From Rutidosis leptorrhynchoides (lineage: Eukaryota; Streptophyta; Magnoliopsida; Asterales; Asteraceae), in the NCBI RefSeq assembly GCF_046630445.1, contig NC_092333.1, positions 719,626,001 to 719,690,000 of the forward strand: a stretch of 64,000 bases of DNA, written 5' to 3'. A program made the translations under genes and the position numbers. The notes beneath the pieces were generated by a model. It was given only the letters and a program-made list of their open reading frames with translations, was not told where the DNA came from and did no database searches. The number at the start of each line of letters is the position of its first letter. Position 1 is the first letter of the stretch. This document shows positions 10,743 to 22,584 of this stretch, in pieces.

Positions 10743-13700
10743 TTAGGCGTTTTTCTTGAAGTTGAGGCTAACCTCATCCTCAATTTCTAGGGGACCATCA
10801 ACATAGTGTTTGACCCGGTGGCCATTCACTTTAAAAGTATCACCTTTCCAGTTTACCATTTCAATTATACCATAAGGGTACACTCTTCTAACCACAAATG
10901 GTCCCGTCCATCGGGACTTAAGCTTTCCTGGTGATAACTTGAAACGGGAGTTGTAAACAAGGACACGATCTCCTTCCATGAATTCTTTTGGATGTTTCAA
11001 TCTTTTGTCGTGCCATTGTTTGGTTTTTTCCTTGTAAATTAGAGAGTTGTCATAGGCTTCAAGCCTCAACTCGTCTAATTCGTTTAGTTGGGTCAAACGT
11101 AACCGACCCGCTTCTTGGTAATCCAAATTGCATGCCCTTAGCGCCCAATGTGCTTTATGTTCAATCTCCAACGGGAGATGGCATGCTTTTCCGTATACCA
11201 TATGGAAAGGAGTTGTTCCAATTGGTGTTTTGTAGGCCGTGCGAAAGGCCCACAATGCATCGTTTAACTTGGTTGACCACTCTTTTGGATTGGCACCAAC
11301 GGTTTTTTCAAGTATGCGTTTTAATGACCGGTTGGTGTTTTCTACTTGCCCACTCGTTTGGGGATGATAAGATGTCGAAATTTTATGGATTACTCCATAT
11401 CTTTTCAACACCTTTTCCAATTGCTTATTGCAAAAGTGGGTGCCCCGGTCACTTATAAGAGCTTTTAGTGTGCCGAACCTAGAGAAAAGTTCCATCAAAA
11501 AGTTTACCACTACTCGGCCATCATTTGTTGGTAGAGGTTTTGCCTCTGCCCATTTAGAAACATAATCTATGGCGACAAGTATGTAGAGGTAAGAATGAGA
11601 TTTTGGAAAGGGGCCCATAAAGTCAATTCCCCAAACATCGAACACCTCGCATACTTGGATGCTTTGTTGAGGCATTTCATCTCGTTTAGTTATTTGACCG
11701 GCCCGTTGGCACGCGTCACAAGCTTTACAGACAGCGTAGGCATCTTTGAATATGGTAGGCCAATAGAAACCGGCCTCGTAAACTTTCTTCCCCGTGATTT
11801 GGGGACCAAAGTGCCCACCTGTTGGACCAAGGTGACAGTCAAGCAGAATTTCGGTGCATTCCTTCCCCGAAAAACACCGACGGATTATCCCATCGGGACA
11901 CTGTTTAAAGAGATATGGGTGTTCCCAAAAATAGTATTTTAAGTCACTAAAGAATTTCTTTCTTTTCTGGTGTGACATACCGGTTTCTAGGAATCCACCC
12001 GCAAGATAGTTGGCAATGTCTACAAACCATGGATCATCAATTTTCTCAACTCTCATGAGATTTTCATCAGGAAAATTATCTTGGATAACGGTCTCATGTA
12101 GAACCCCAAGATTCGGGTTCTCAAGTCGAGAAAGGTGATCGGCAGCTAGGTTTTCGGCACCCTTTTTATCTTTTATATCGATGTCGAATTCTTGCAAAAG
12201 CAAGACCCAACGTATTAAACGGGGTTTAGCATCTTGCTTAGAAAGCAAGTACTTTAATGCCGAGTGGTCTGTGTAGACAACCGTCTTTGCTAGCACTAAA
12301 TAGGATCGGAATTTGTCAAACAAAAAGACGATTGCAAGGAGTTCCTTCTCGGTGGTAGTGTAATTAAGTTGGGCTCCTTGCAGTGTCTTACTAGCATAGT
12401 AAATGGGCTTGAAATGTTTTTCTATTCTTTGCCCCAAGACGGCACCAATAGCAAAGTCACTGGCGTCACACATAAGTTCGAATGGTATTGACCAATTCGG
12501 CGATATGAGAATCGGTGACTGCGTGAGCTTTGCTTTAAGAAGATTAAAGGCGGTAAGACACTCGTCCGTAAAGACAAATGGAGCGTCCTTCTCAAGAAGT
12601 TTGTTCATGGGGGTTGCAATTTTGGAAAAATCTTTAATGAACCGCCGGTAAAAACCGGCGTGCCCCAGAAAACTTCTAACACCTTTCACATTCGTTGGTG
12701 GTGGTAATTTGGCTATTACTTCCACTTTAGCCCGATCCACCTCAAGACCTGCACAAGAAATTTTATGACCCAATACAATTCCCTCTTTTACCATAAAATG
12801 GCATTTTTCCCAGTTTAGTACAAGATTTGATTCTTCACACCTAATCAACATAAGCTCAAGATTTTTAAGACATGAGTCAAAAGAATCACCGAAGACTGAG
12901 AAGTCATCCATGAATACTTCCATAAAGTCTTCAATCATGTCATGAAAAATAGCTACCATACACCTTTGAAAGGTAGCAGGAGCATTGCATAAGCCAAAAG
13001 GCATACGCCGATAGGAGAAAGTACCATAAGGACATGTAAAGGTCGTTTTCTCTTGGTCCTCGGGTGCTATAGGGATTTGGAAATATCCCGAGAAACCGTC
13101 AAGAAAACAATAAAAATTCTTTCCCGCTAATCTTTCCAACATTTGATCAATGTAAGGAAGGGGAAAATGGTCTTTTCGGGTAGCATCATTTAATTTCCTG
13201 TAGTCAATGCATACCCTCCAACTCGTGATAGTCCTGGTAGAAATTAATTGGTCGTTTTCATTTGTGACAACGGTCATGCCACCCTTTTTGGGCACGCATT
13301 GGACCGGACTCACCCAAGGACTATCCGAAATTGGATAAATAAGACCCGCATCTAGGAGTTTTACAATCTCCTTCTTAACAACTTCTTGCATATTGGGGTT
13401 GAGTCGCCTTTGTCTTTGTACACACGGCTTATAGTTATCTTCCATTAATATCTTATGTGTACAATAAGAGGGACTTATACCCTTGATGTCATGAATTTTC
13501 CATGCTAGAGCCGTTTTATGGGCTTTTAACATGGAAACAAGCTTAGATTTCTCACTTACAGAGAGTTCGGATGAAATGATCACCGGGAGAGTAGAACCTT
13601 CTTGTAGGTAAGCATATTCCAAGTGATTTGGAAGTAGCTTTAGTTCCAAAACGGGAGGTTCTTCAATCGATGTTTTACATCGGTATTCATTCCCTAAATC

Positions 13701-13967
13701 CAACTTTCTGTACTCTTCATCATTTGGCTCATACCCGTTAGCCATCAAAGTGGTCAACATCTCCACTTCTTCCACCATTGTTTCATCATCACCTTCCGCA
13801 AAAATGCATTCTCCTGTACCTTGCAATTCTGGAAATTCCTGCAATAACTCCGAATACGTGTCTACGGTTTGCAAATAATAACATTGATCATCAGTAGACT
13901 CGGGGTATTGCAAGGCATGGTCAACGGAAAAGGTAACCTTCATATCCTCAATACTAAGGGTCAATTT
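10743..13967 (-). CDS. pol: Athila pol: reverse transcriptase, RNase H, integrase
   Basis: About 1074 codons, uninterrupted. The order is RT ([13 protein letters not shown] at about 250, catalytic FMDD at 351-354), RNase H (LMCDAS at 500, TEKELLAIV at about 539, VYTDHSAL at about 563), integrase zinc finger (His 711 and 717, Cys 749 and 752) and the integrase core D781, D839, E875 with D(35)E spacing. All catalytic residues are present. It continues in the same frame as gag-protease after a single UAG at 13968-13970, so it is either made by readthrough or silenced by that stop; the first available start codon would be downstream. The C-terminus is basic, with no chromodomain, as expected of Athila. 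Confidence 0.9.
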   Translation of the reverse strand, partial: KLTLSIEDMKVTFSVDHALQYPESTDDQCYYLQTVDTYSELLQEFPELQGTGECIFAEGDDETMVEEVEMLTTLMANGYEPNDEEYRKLDLGNEYRCKTSIEEPPVLELKLLPNHLEYAYLQEGSTLPVIISSELSVSEKSKLVSMLKAHKTALAWKIHDIKGISPSYCTHKILMEDNYKPCVQRQRRLNPNMQEVVKKEIVKLLDAGLIYPISDSPWVSPVQCVPKKGGMTVVTNENDQLISTRTITSWRVCIDYRKLNDATRKDHFPLPYIDQMLERLAGKNFYCFLDGFSGYFQIPIAPEDQEKTTFTCPYGTFSYRRMPFGLCNAPATFQRCMVAIFHDMIEDFMEVFMDDFSVFGDSFDSCLKNLELMLIRCEESNLVLNWEKCHFMVKEGIVLGHKISCAGLEVDRAKVEVIAKLPPPTNVKGVRSFLGHAGFYRRFIKDFSKIATPMNKLLEKDAPFVFTDECLTAFNLLKAKLTQSPILISPNWSIPFELMCDASDFAIGAVLGQRIEKHFKPIYYASKTLQGAQLNYTTTEKELLAIVFLFDKFRSYLVLAKTVVYTDHSALKYLLSKQDAKPRLIRWVLLLQEFDIDIKDKKGAENLAADHLSRLENPNLGVLHETVIQDNFPDENLMRVEKIDDPWFVDIANYLAGGFLETGMSHQKRKKFFSDLKYYFWEHPYLFKQCPDGIIRRCFSGKECTEILLDCHLGPTGGHFGPQITGKKVYEAGFYWPTIFKDAYAVCKACDACQRAGQITKRDEMPQQSIQVCEVFDVWGIDFMGPFPKSHSYLYILVAIDYVSKWAEAKPLPTNDGRVVVNFLMELFSRFGTLKALISDRGTHFCNKQLEKVLKRYGVIHKISTSYHPQTSGQVENTNRSLKRILEKTVGANPKEWSTKLNDALWAFRTAYKTPIGTTPFHMVYGKACHLPLEIEHKAHWALRACNLDYQEAGRLRLTQLNELDELRLEAYDNSLIYKEKTKQWHDKRLKHPKEFMEGDRVLVYNSRFKLSPGKLKSRWTGPFVVRRVYPYGIIEMVNWKGDTFKVNGHRVKHYVDGPLEIEDEVSLNFKKNA

Positions 13968-13970
13968 CTA
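13968..13970 (-). other. in-frame UAG between protease and RT
   Basis: The coding strand reads GAT GTT CAT GGG TAG AAA TTG ACC. Homologous elements read through here with a sense codon, and no frame change occurs on either side, so the 1.8-kb-codon gag-pol frame is broken only at this codon. Either a programmed readthrough site or a single point mutation. Confidence 0.85.
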
Positions 13971-16205
13971 CCCATGAACATCTATCATAGCTCTAGCGGT
14001 ATTGAGGAAAGGTCGACCTAATATAAGAGGCACACGTGTGTCCTCCTCCATGTCTAGAATTACAAAATCAGCCGGAAATACTAGGGTACCTACTTTTACT
14101 AACATATTCTCTAAAATTCCACGAGGGAATTTAACAGAGCGGTCTGCTAGTTGGATTGCCATTCGAGTTGGTTTCAGTTCCCCGGGGTTTAGCTTAACAT
14201 ATAATGAATAAGGCATTAAATTTATGCTAGCCCCTAAATCCGCTAATGCTTTAATGCATTCCAAATCTCCCAGGAGACATGGTATGGTAAAACTTCCAGG
14301 ATCAGCTAACTTTTTCGGTATTTTGTTCATCAAAATTGCTGAACAATTAGCATTCATGGTGACGGATGAAAGTTCCTCCATTTTCTTCCGATTAGTAAGT
14401 AAGTCTTTTAAAAACTTAGCATACTTGGGCATACCTGAGATTACATCAATGAAAGGCATGTTTATGTTAATTTGTTTAAACATATCTAGGAATTTCGACC
14501 TTTCGGCCTCTAGCCTCTCTTGTTGTTGTTTTCTTGGGTATGGGAGCGGTGGTTGATATGGTTTTACTACGGGTTTTTCCCGTTCTTCCTTTTCAACCAC
14601 TTTTTCCGGCTCCTTAACCGGTTCATCATTTTGGTTCAATGGGACCCTGAAATCATAATTTTCGGGCATTTTTGGAGCATCGTATGCTAGACCACTCCGT
14701 GTGGTGATAACATTTGCGTGCTCATTTCGTGGGTTTTTACTGGTATCGCCCGGTAAACTACCTGGTTTCCTCTCGCTCAGTAAATTGGCTAAACCACTCA
14801 TTTGTTTTTCTAAATTTTGAATTGATGCTTGTTGGTTTCTAAATTGATGTTCGTTTTTCTCGTTGGTTTGGTTTATATTTGTGACAAGCTGAGTTTGTGA
14901 TGTAATTAACTTTTCCAACATACTCTCTAAATTTGACTTTTTCTCTTCCTGTTGGGGTTTTTGGTAAAAACCCGGAGTTTGTTGTTGGAACCCACTACCT
15001 GACCCTTGTTGAAAATTGGAAGTTTGACCTTGAGGGTTGTAGGGGTTGTTAAAGTTCCGGTTAAATTGGGCTCTTCCCTGAAACTGGTTATTATTTCTTT
15101 GGCTTATGAAAGCCACTTCTTCTTTTTGAGCCATGGTTAACCCGGCATCACAATCTTTTCCTAAGTGGAGACCTCCACAGTATTCACAACCTACTTTCAT
15201 ACTATGGATTTCCTTGGTGATTTTGTCCATGTTTCGGACAACACCATCTATTTTTATACCTAGGGAGCTTAAGTCATCATAAGCACCGGCGCTTTGGACT
15301 TGAGCATTTCGAGTAATTAGGCGTTCTTGATGCCACTCATGAGAATAATCGGCTAGTTTCTCGATTATCTCATAAGCCTCTTGCTTGGTTTTGTCCATAA
15401 GAGAACCACCGGCCGCTTGGTCAATTGAAATTCGGGTTGCTACATCACAACCTTTGTAAAAGATTTGGACCTTTTGAAAGGTATCCAAACCATGGTTTGG
15501 ACAACCTCTTAGCATTTTGGAAAATCGATTCCATGCTTCGTACAGGGTTTCCATCGGCTTTTGACAGAATTGGGTAATTTCGTGTTGGAGTCTCGCGGAC
15601 TTGGATGCTGGAAAATATTTCTTAAGAAATTTTTCCAACATACCATCCCACGTTTCTATCGTAGCCTCGGCCAATGAATCTAACCAACTTCGTGCTTCCC
15701 CTTGGAGTGTCCAAGGGAAAAGTCTTAATAATATGGTCTGGTCAGTTTCTGGTTTAAGTTTAAATAGAAGACATATCTCTTGAAAGAGACGAATATGTTC
15801 GTTTGCATCTTCATTCGGACCACCACCAAATTGACACCTGTTATTAATCATTTGAAGAATAGGTCCTTTTATTTCAACAGTTACCTCACCAGTAGGTGGA
15901 GTAATAGCACTACCTTGTCCGGTCCGGGTTGCTTTCATCTTTGCTGCCATTGATTGTCGTGGTACCAACGGTCTTTCTCCTTCCATTTCAAAATTTGGGG
16001 GTTGAACGGGTTTACCAAAGTCTGAATATCGAGGCTTGGTCGTACTTGATTCTGAATCAAAGGTTTCTTGCTTTGATGAAGATTCAAAAATTTCAAGTAC
16101 TTCTTTTGAAATCCTACCAAGCTTTCTATCAGGTTCTGTAAACGGTGTAAGTAATGGAGATTCTGAACTTCGGGTATGTGGCATATGCGACCTATAAACT
16201 GTCAA
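13968..16205 (-). CDS. gag: Athila gag-protease
   Basis: 745 codons. The retrotransposon gag domain is at residues about 110-295, a single zinc knuckle CEYCGGLHLGKDC at 340-352 (CX2CX3HX4C, the Athila form), a Gln/Asn-rich stretch follows to about 420, and the retropepsin-like protease is at about 640-740 (ALADLGAS at 653, LILGRPFLN at 727). The start ATG lies about 130 bp after the PBS. The ORF ends in UAG with pol following in the same frame. Forms the virus-like particle and processes the polyprotein. Confidence 0.92.
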   Translation of the reverse strand: MTVYRSHMPHTRSSESPLLTPFTEPDRKLGRISKEVLEIFESSSKQETFDSESSTTKPRYSDFGKPVQPPNFEMEGERPLVPRQSMAAKMKATRTGQGSAITPPTGEVTVEIKGPILQMINNRCQFGGGPNEDANEHIRLFQEICLLFKLKPETDQTILLRLFPWTLQGEARSWLDSLAEATIETWDGMLEKFLKKYFPASKSARLQHEITQFCQKPMETLYEAWNRFSKMLRGCPNHGLDTFQKVQIFYKGCDVATRISIDQAAGGSLMDKTKQEAYEIIEKLADYSHEWHQERLITRNAQVQSAGAYDDLSSLGIKIDGVVRNMDKITKEIHSMKVGCEYCGGLHLGKDCDAGLTMAQKEEVAFISQRNNNQFQGRAQFNRNFNNPYNPQGQTSNFQQGSGSGFQQQTPGFYQKPQQEEKKSNLESMLEKLITSQTQLVTNINQTNEKNEHQFRNQQASIQNLEKQMSGLANLLSERKPGSLPGDTSKNPRNEHANVITTRSGLAYDAPKMPENYDFRVPLNQNDEPVKEPEKVVEKEEREKPVVKPYQPPLPYPRKQQQERLEAERSKFLDMFKQININMPFIDVISGMPKYAKFLKDLLTNRKKMEELSSVTMNANCSAILMNKIPKKLADPGSFTIPCLLGDLECIKALADLGASINLMPYSLYVKLNPGELKPTRMAIQLADRSVKFPRGILENMLVKVGTLVFPADFVILDMEEDTRVPLILGRPFLNTARAMIDVHG

Positions 16206-16338
16206 TCACACAACTAACAAAAATTATTAAACATACCGATTCTATAAGTTTAAAAATCAAAGATTATTAAAAATTTAAAATAATTAAGAAACTACTTAAT
16301 CACAAATCAGTTAATAATTCTATTTTGACACAAAACTG

Positions 16339-16356
16339 TCCCCGGCAGCGGCGCCA
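16339..16356 (-). other. primer-binding site (tRNA-Asp type)
   Basis: The coding strand reads TGGCGCCGCTGCCGGGGA, six bases after the 5' LTR. This matches the 3' end of plant tRNA-Asp except for one base, the primer normally used by Athila elements. Confidence 0.85.
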
Positions 16357-16362
16357 AAAACT

Positions 16363-18043
16363 TGATGTGCGAAAAGTGGTATATGAATTATCGTATGGAA
16401 AATACCGGTTTTAGAGATTGCTACACACTAACGGGCAGTGTACCCGATCGTGTAGTAGTATAGTAACTGGTTTAGTTCCGTGTATCGTTCCAAGGACAGT
16501 TATATCAGTCAAACTAGAATTAGAAACTATATTATGATTAACTAAGTGAATGAAAGTTAAAAGTACAAGTTTTATGTTTTGGTGGCTATTTAACAATTTA
16601 GCCAAATCAAAGAAGGTTAAATGTAAAAACAATATTTTTGTCTTTTAAGTTTATGAAATGATAATAAATGCAAATAAAGAAAGTAAGATAGTTTTGAATT
16701 AAATCAAAGAGATGAAATGTTTATCTAGATATTTTACCCTCGGTATTGGATGTATTTTTAGATATTAAGTCCTGATTGAATAATTATGTGTGTAGTTATC
16801 TAATAGGTTCACTAAGAGTTCTCTCGGATAAACACGCAAATACAATAACAAGATCAAGGGTTCCCTTTTCACTATGGTTCTTGTATTTGTAATCAAATAA
16901 CTATAAGCATGCTAATCACCTAAATCGACTCGCCAAGAGTTCTCTTTAGCAAGTACTCAAACTAGAATTACTAAGCGAGGGTTCCCTATTACTTAGACCT
17001 TTTCGTTTGTGACTAGTTGATCAACAAGATCAAAGACTTGAATAACAATTATCTTTGCGTTCGCTCTACACAATTCATTCCTATTTTGTTTAACCGTTTT
17101 AATCTAGTTTGCCCCCTTGGTCCGGTTTAGCAAACAATCAATCTAAGACAAGTTGATTATAAATCAATATGATACATCAACAAGAGTTCTCTTTATCAAC
17201 AACATATCAATTAACTAGATACAAATGATTTTAACCACAATAAGCATGGTTCTTAATTCAAGCTTCAATCTATCACGCATAATACATTCAATAAATAAAA
17301 TTACATCCAATACCTTGGTTATTAATCTAGACAAACATTATAGAAACTAGCCAACAATCATGGTAACAGACAATAATACAATCAAATTATTAACTGAAAT
17401 CATTGCTGAGAACAAGTAAATAACCTACAAGAACAAGAGTTCTTGGATGAAAAAGGTTTTGATGGATGATGCCTTGATGTTGAGCCTCTTCAAAGAGGTT
17501 GGAGTTCTCCAATTTGCTCCTGAAAATCGCCTCTAAACTCTCTGCTTCGTATTCTGATTAAACAGTCCCTCAAAAACTGAAGTTTTAAAGTGGAGAGAGT
17601 AGGTAAAAAGCCAAAAAGTCGGCTACACCTACTACGGGACGTCGTCCCAAAGGGAAGGACGGCATCCCGGTATAAAGGGCTAGACGGCGTCCCACTTTCC
17701 GAGACAGCGTCCCGAATTGAAAGACAGGACGGCGTCTCACCTTCCAGGACGACGTCCTGTTGTGCTAATTTTGACTGTTTCGTTTTCTTTTCAATATTAC
17801 TTCATTTGGACGAAGCCTAACACTTTGGAAGCTTTGTTTTATCATTTTAGAGTGCTATCTTGACCCTAACTCGTATCGGGATCAACCAATGTCATAAATC
17901 ATCGAAATTCTTTGTAAATCATTCTTCCGATATAAACTTGCGCATCTTGGTTTATTATTTGTAGAACACCTTCATCATCCTTGATTCTAGAGCGTTTTTA
18001 ATGATATTGCGATAGATATATATGATGTTATTGAGCAATATCA
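16363..18043 (-). repeat. 5' LTR of inner Athila element
   Basis: 1681 bp, same length as 4365-6045, with about 13 substitutions counted by eye and no indels. Contains the same palindrome cluster (17632-17760); three of its CpGs are mutated relative to the 3' copy, consistent with methyl-C decay. Confidence 0.92.
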
Positions 18044-18048
18044 AAGAC
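18044..18048. repeat. target-site duplication AAGAC (right copy)
   Basis: Matches 4360-4364 exactly and abuts the LTR end ATATCA. Confidence 0.9.
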
Positions 18049-20130
18049 ACAACAATCCGTTCTCTCATCTTGAACCAGACCGAGTCAATATTGCCACCTA
18101 CGTTACGAAGCAAATAACACGTATTTTCTAAGAATCCACGGATCCTAGTTTCACATTCAAAGTCGGATGTATGGAGATATACTCAAAAACAGTGACATTA
18201 ATGCTTGGGTCAGGGCTGCTCTTCACTTTTTTCAGCTTCTCCTTTTGACTACTCTGTGCAAAGCCACAGGCTCCTACTGTGGAGACCACCGATCAGAAGA
18301 TTTTGAAATACTAAAGATACATTTTTTGACACTATTTGAAGATCTCCAAAACGAGCATCCTATCAGAGAGATAATCACCACCAGCACTGTCTCAATGATC
18401 GAGATCCATGGATCAATCAGCAGGGCAGTGGATCATATTCTTATCGGACTTCAAGATTTGTCACGAGCTGAAACCACGCACTATCTTTCTTTCAGAAGAT
18501 CTTCAAGAGAAGTACCAGATCTGTTACCACTTTTGGTCCGACACTTTCTCAGGATTTATCCACCAAGACTCACTCTCCCTCGAGAAAACCAAGATCACAA
18601 CTACCAGAGGGAAATGATGACTTTTTGAGCATCACTAAGGTCGAGCCAACGACCTTAAACAAAAGCGCTTCTCGGGAGGCAACCCGTGCAATAAAGTAGA
18701 GTAGAAGAATAAAGGATGACAAGTGAGCCGATGAATGAAGGACGAAACTTCCAGGCCAGCCAGCTCTTCACAAGCAACCATGTCTGCTGGGGGTACCATT
18801 TCTTTCCGCTACTAGCTTAAATTTTTATGCCATATCCTAAGCTTATCATTAAGTGTGGGATCTCAACCCAGATAAACACTACACGAATAATCCCAATTCT
18901 TCAACTAAAACTCCTAAGTGTGGGATACACTAGGAACATTGAGGACAATGTTCGTTTAAGTGTGGGATGTTGGTATAATCCTTTTTATGCTGTATTAAAA
19001 TAACCCATTACAAAGATTCCAAGCTTTTAAGCTAAATTTCAAATTTTTAACAAAAGAAAGCCTTTTCGAAAAAGTAATTTTTGAAAACCTGAAACGTTTG
19101 TAAATAAATATAAGGCTTAAATAAGGTGGAAATCTTGTTAGGGCGAACCGAATCTCTAAAAGAGCATTGCATGATTGGGCATTATCGACCTAAATTGATT
19201 ATGGTGAGGCACCCCAAATAAGACCAGCATTCATCTTTAATGCTTCACTATTTTCCGTTGAGAGTGCCGATGTCTGTGCTCGGAATCAGAACTTGCTTTA
19301 GATCTGCATTTCCAAGTAACGAAATGTGATTCGGTTATAATAAGAAGAGCTAGCCATTTTTCAAACAACTGTCTCACACTTCCGCTACTTCTACCACATC
19401 ACCTCATCCACATCATCTTTACTATCACTCGAAAATCCAGAAAATAAGATTCCTTCCGTAAACCCAATGTTATGAACTTCTCAAGTATCACGGCAAAGGT
19501 CTTGAAAAAGTTTGCGGCAAAAAGTTTCTCGAGATGAAATCTCCAAAAAAAAAATTCAAAGTTCTGAGAAAAGGAGCAGAACTTATAAAGAGAAACGCCG
19601 AAGAAGAACTTGACCGCAAATACCTATCACTTCAGCTCAAAAGTACTTCTCAAAAATACTTCAGCACTCCTATCTATCCAAATAAAAGTCTTTTGAGACT
19701 ATGCTACCCTTTTTCACCCCTTAAAACAACTTCACCACCACTCCAAAATTTCTTTCCATCATTGACAAATGACCGAGAAGCTATGGTTACTACCGTTTTC
19801 ACATTAGTAGCAAGGATTTGAGTCTTTATCAAGCCTATGACGATGAGTACAACATGACTGGCTATGAGTGAAATTCATTTCTTAGATCTATAGGGAACCC
19901 TAAACACTTGAGTGATTCGAGTGACCCGTGAAAGCTAGCCTAAGTCATGTAACCTCCTCGCATGCTTGCAGAGATAGTTTCAACCCTAACATAGATGACT
20001 CACCTTATCTTTCGCTCTTATAATAAAAAGTAAACCGCTTACGATATTAGAAAAGAAACTCCGAAAAGATTTCTTGAAGTAAAAACGAGAAGTTTGCTTG
20101 AGGACAAGTAAAGTCTAAGTGTGAGATATT
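18049..20130 (+). mobile_element. 3' interior of outer, plus-strand Athila-like element
   Basis: Continuation of the split outer element. After the ORF remainder (stop at 18131), a block at 18640-18690 (AAAGCGCTTCTCGGGAGGC and onward) matches a conserved sequence I know from Athila/Tat interiors. Three AAGTGTGGGAT tracts at about 18853, 18916 and 18958 and a final AAGTGTGAGATATT at 20117-20130 resemble polypurine tracts; the last abuts the 3' LTR. The ORF 18167-18628 (153 codons) has no recognisable domain and an overlapping alternative frame; I do not trust it. No RT or integrase is present. Confidence 0.65.
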
Positions 20131-22101
20131 TGATATCGGCTAAAAAGTCACGTTTTCACCCCGGTATTAAGGCCCAAAAACAAGAAAGATTCGAACTTTA
20201 TCGGTAAAATACCCACTTCGATGGTTAGAATTGAAGAACAAGTAATTACGAAGACGGTTCAAAAAGAATCAAGAGAATCGGAGCTAAAACGAAGATTCTA
20301 AAGCGAAAATGGTGAAAGACAAGAAATCAAGTTACGATCCAGGAAAACCAGCTGACCAGGCAAGCCAAACGGCCTGCCAAACGGCTTGCCTGGCTCACAA
20401 ACAACCAGGGCAAACAACCCTTGCAAACGGGCTGATCTGGCAAACGGCCCCTGCAAACGACCTGCCAAACGGCCTGCTAGCCGTTTGCAGGGAAATTATT
20501 GGTTTATTTAAAGGGCATTTGTCATTCATTCCAACACACACTTCAATTCACTTATTTCTCCCTCTTATACAATGTTAGTCATAATTTCAAGGTCTTCGAC
20601 TCCGTGCGGGAAACCTAGTACCCGGAGAAGAACGCCGAAGATTGTATTAGGAGCGGTCTGGAGTCTTGAAGTTGTCACTTTTGTATTCGGAACTCGTTTA
20701 ATCTACTGGTACTTCTATCCCTTTGTCTTTATATAATGTCTTTTATTATTATGCTTTGTGATATTGTTGCCATGATTAGCGAGTAGTTATCTTTAGTGTA
20801 TGTTATGACGTAATCAGTTATAATGCCGAAATTATATTATGGTTTGTGGATGTTATCAAAATGCTTTCCAATTATGCTTTGAACTCAATCGCTTTTCCAA
20901 CTAATAGAACGTAGTTATTGGCTCTATTATTGGGAAGTCGCGAACCCCGATTCAGAGTACACTATCTGTGTCACCCCTTGGTAAGAGAAGTCTATCGGAT
21001 ACAACGTGAGTTTGACTGAGGCACACCGGTTGTAGTAAGTCCACCAAGCCTTGGATTCCGACTGAGGACTCTTTCGTAGTGAAACATCTAACTAGACCCC
21101 TAGTACATTGTCGGTCCTAGACCATGCTAGTGTAGTCACCAAGCATATAAACTTCGTACGTGCACGCTGAAGTACAACGGTTGTTGTAAGCTGTACCTCT
21201 GCTAAGTAAGGCCATGGAACACGGTTAGTGTTGACTAGTACACTTCACCATAACGAGGTCTCAAGCATTGCACCCCGCTTGAGGGATTCTTGGTTAATTA
21301 AGGAACTGTTTGTTCGAACATATAAAGGATTGGACCATTAGGATAACCGAACGTATTCTTGGAAGTCAGCTTGACTTGGACATGGTGTTCTTTATAGGTT
21401 GAACTCTTTTTAAGGGCCTAACTATCTTTTAAACCAATCATTAATGAAAGCATTAAGGCACATCATGTCTGTCGGATATGGAAAACCATGTATTCTATTA
21501 TACTTAAGAAAGTTTAGACCATTTCGGAATGTTAATACGTTACCTAACCGAGTCGCTCAATTGGATGAGCCGTCTGAACGTGTATGCCTGTAGTCAGACT
21601 GCACGGGCGTCGGGGGTAAGGGACATTGTTTTCTATTCAGAATCTTCAAGCCTATCGCATTACCCAGTGACATGTCTTATGAGAGGGGCGTTTAGGACTA
21701 GTACAGTAAGTACAAGGTCACTGCCTATCCATGAGCCAGCATTCCATAATACCGGCAAAGTAACTAATGAAATCGTAACATGCACTTGTTTTAGCCTTAT
21801 CTGAATTACAAATTTTATCGTACTTTACTTTACTTACTTAATCTAGAAACCCCAAAATTAGGTAATCACCCACTACTCCTGCACCTTAGAATTATCTTAA
21901 GTTTTAGATATAGGTTCGATTCTACTGATATCTCAAAAATACGACTCTAGGTCATACTTCCCTTACTCATAATAAGGAGTAGTACGATTTAGGCCCCGCT
22001 AAATATAAATTTGAAACTAGTATTCACTTTTGATAGTCAGAGCTGACGTGTTGCGACCTGACGACATCGCATAAATAAAACCGTACGTTTTGGCCATATC
22101 A
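20131..22101 (+). repeat. 3' LTR of outer Athila-like element
   Basis: Begins TGATATCGGC directly after a purine tract and probably ends GGCCATATCA, giving TG...CA ends and inverted TGATAT termini as in the inner element. About 1971 bp. U3 contains a cluster of GCAAACGG/CCGTTTGC motifs (20356-20492), followed within about 15 bp by TATTTAAA. The right boundary is inferred from the terminal motif only. Confidence 0.6.
20356..20492. promoter_or_regulatory. GCAAACGG/CCGTTTGC motif cluster in U3
   Basis: About nine copies of AAACGG in either orientation within 137 bp, several paired as GGCTTGCC or GCCGTTTGC palindromic units. TTTATTTAAAGG, a TATA-like sequence, follows at 20500-20514. Same position and design as the palindrome cluster of the inner Athila LTR but an unrelated sequence. 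Confidence 0.5.
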
Positions 22102-22579
22102 GGGCCATCACAAATGTGAATGTCAGTTAGTCTTGGTCGTTTGTGACCATGTACCTCCAATGCAGATCGTCAGGATATGCTCAATGTTTTACCACCAATC
22201 ATTTGATCTATTATATATACATTAATATTTTCGCCAATAAAAACTAAAAAATAAAAAACTTGAAAGAAAAACGGAATTTAAAATATTGAAAAGTGCATGA
22301 ATAGCTCTACAACTGAGCCTCCATTTATAGTGCAAAACCATTAACCTCATATTGAATTTGAGCTGTCGGATGCAGGTGATAGCCTGCAGTTGTTTTGCAA
22401 TTTCTAGAATTGTCTACCGACAGTTGGCATCTGTTTAGATAGCTGGCAGCTCGAGGGTTTTCCATCCTTAAAAATTCGTTCGTAGATAAGTGATTAGCTG
22501 ACACTTTCTTCACTCGGGCTCAACAATCAGTCGACGGCTATTTAAATCAAGTTCGATAAAAATTTTAATCAACGAGTAT
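22102..22579. other. no gene seen
   Basis: AT-rich sequence between the outer LTR and the chromodomain element. A short ORF of 62 codons on the minus strand has no recognisable content. Confidence 0.5.
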
Positions 22580-22584
22580 GCACA
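22580..22584. repeat. target-site duplication GCACA (left copy)
   Basis: Identical to 31666-31670 and directly adjacent to the TGTAAC LTR start. Confidence 0.88.

Larger units (their letters stand above)
4365..18043 (-). mobile_element. full-length Athila-type Ty3/gypsy retrotransposon
   Basis: A 13,679-bp element on the minus strand: 5' LTR 16363-18043, PBS, gag-protease, pol (RT, RNase H, integrase), an ATHILA-family third ORF, PPT and 3' LTR 4365-6045. LTRs begin TGATATTGC and end GCACATCA on the coding strand. A perfect 5-bp TSD and about 13 substitutions between the 1681-bp LTRs point to recent insertion. The only visible lesion in gag-pol is one in-frame UAG. It is nested inside an older plus-strand Athila-like element. 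Confidence 0.92.

Noticed and set aside
10988-12651. Plus-strand ORFs of 80-156 codons opposite pol, and similar ORFs at 14002-15783 and 15929-16141
   Set aside because: Antisense shadows of the intact Athila pol and gag frames, without recognisable domains.
18167-18628. 153-codon ORF in the outer element
   Set aside because: No recognisable domain, an alternative overlapping frame of similar quality, and it starts after the stop of the genuine split ORF.
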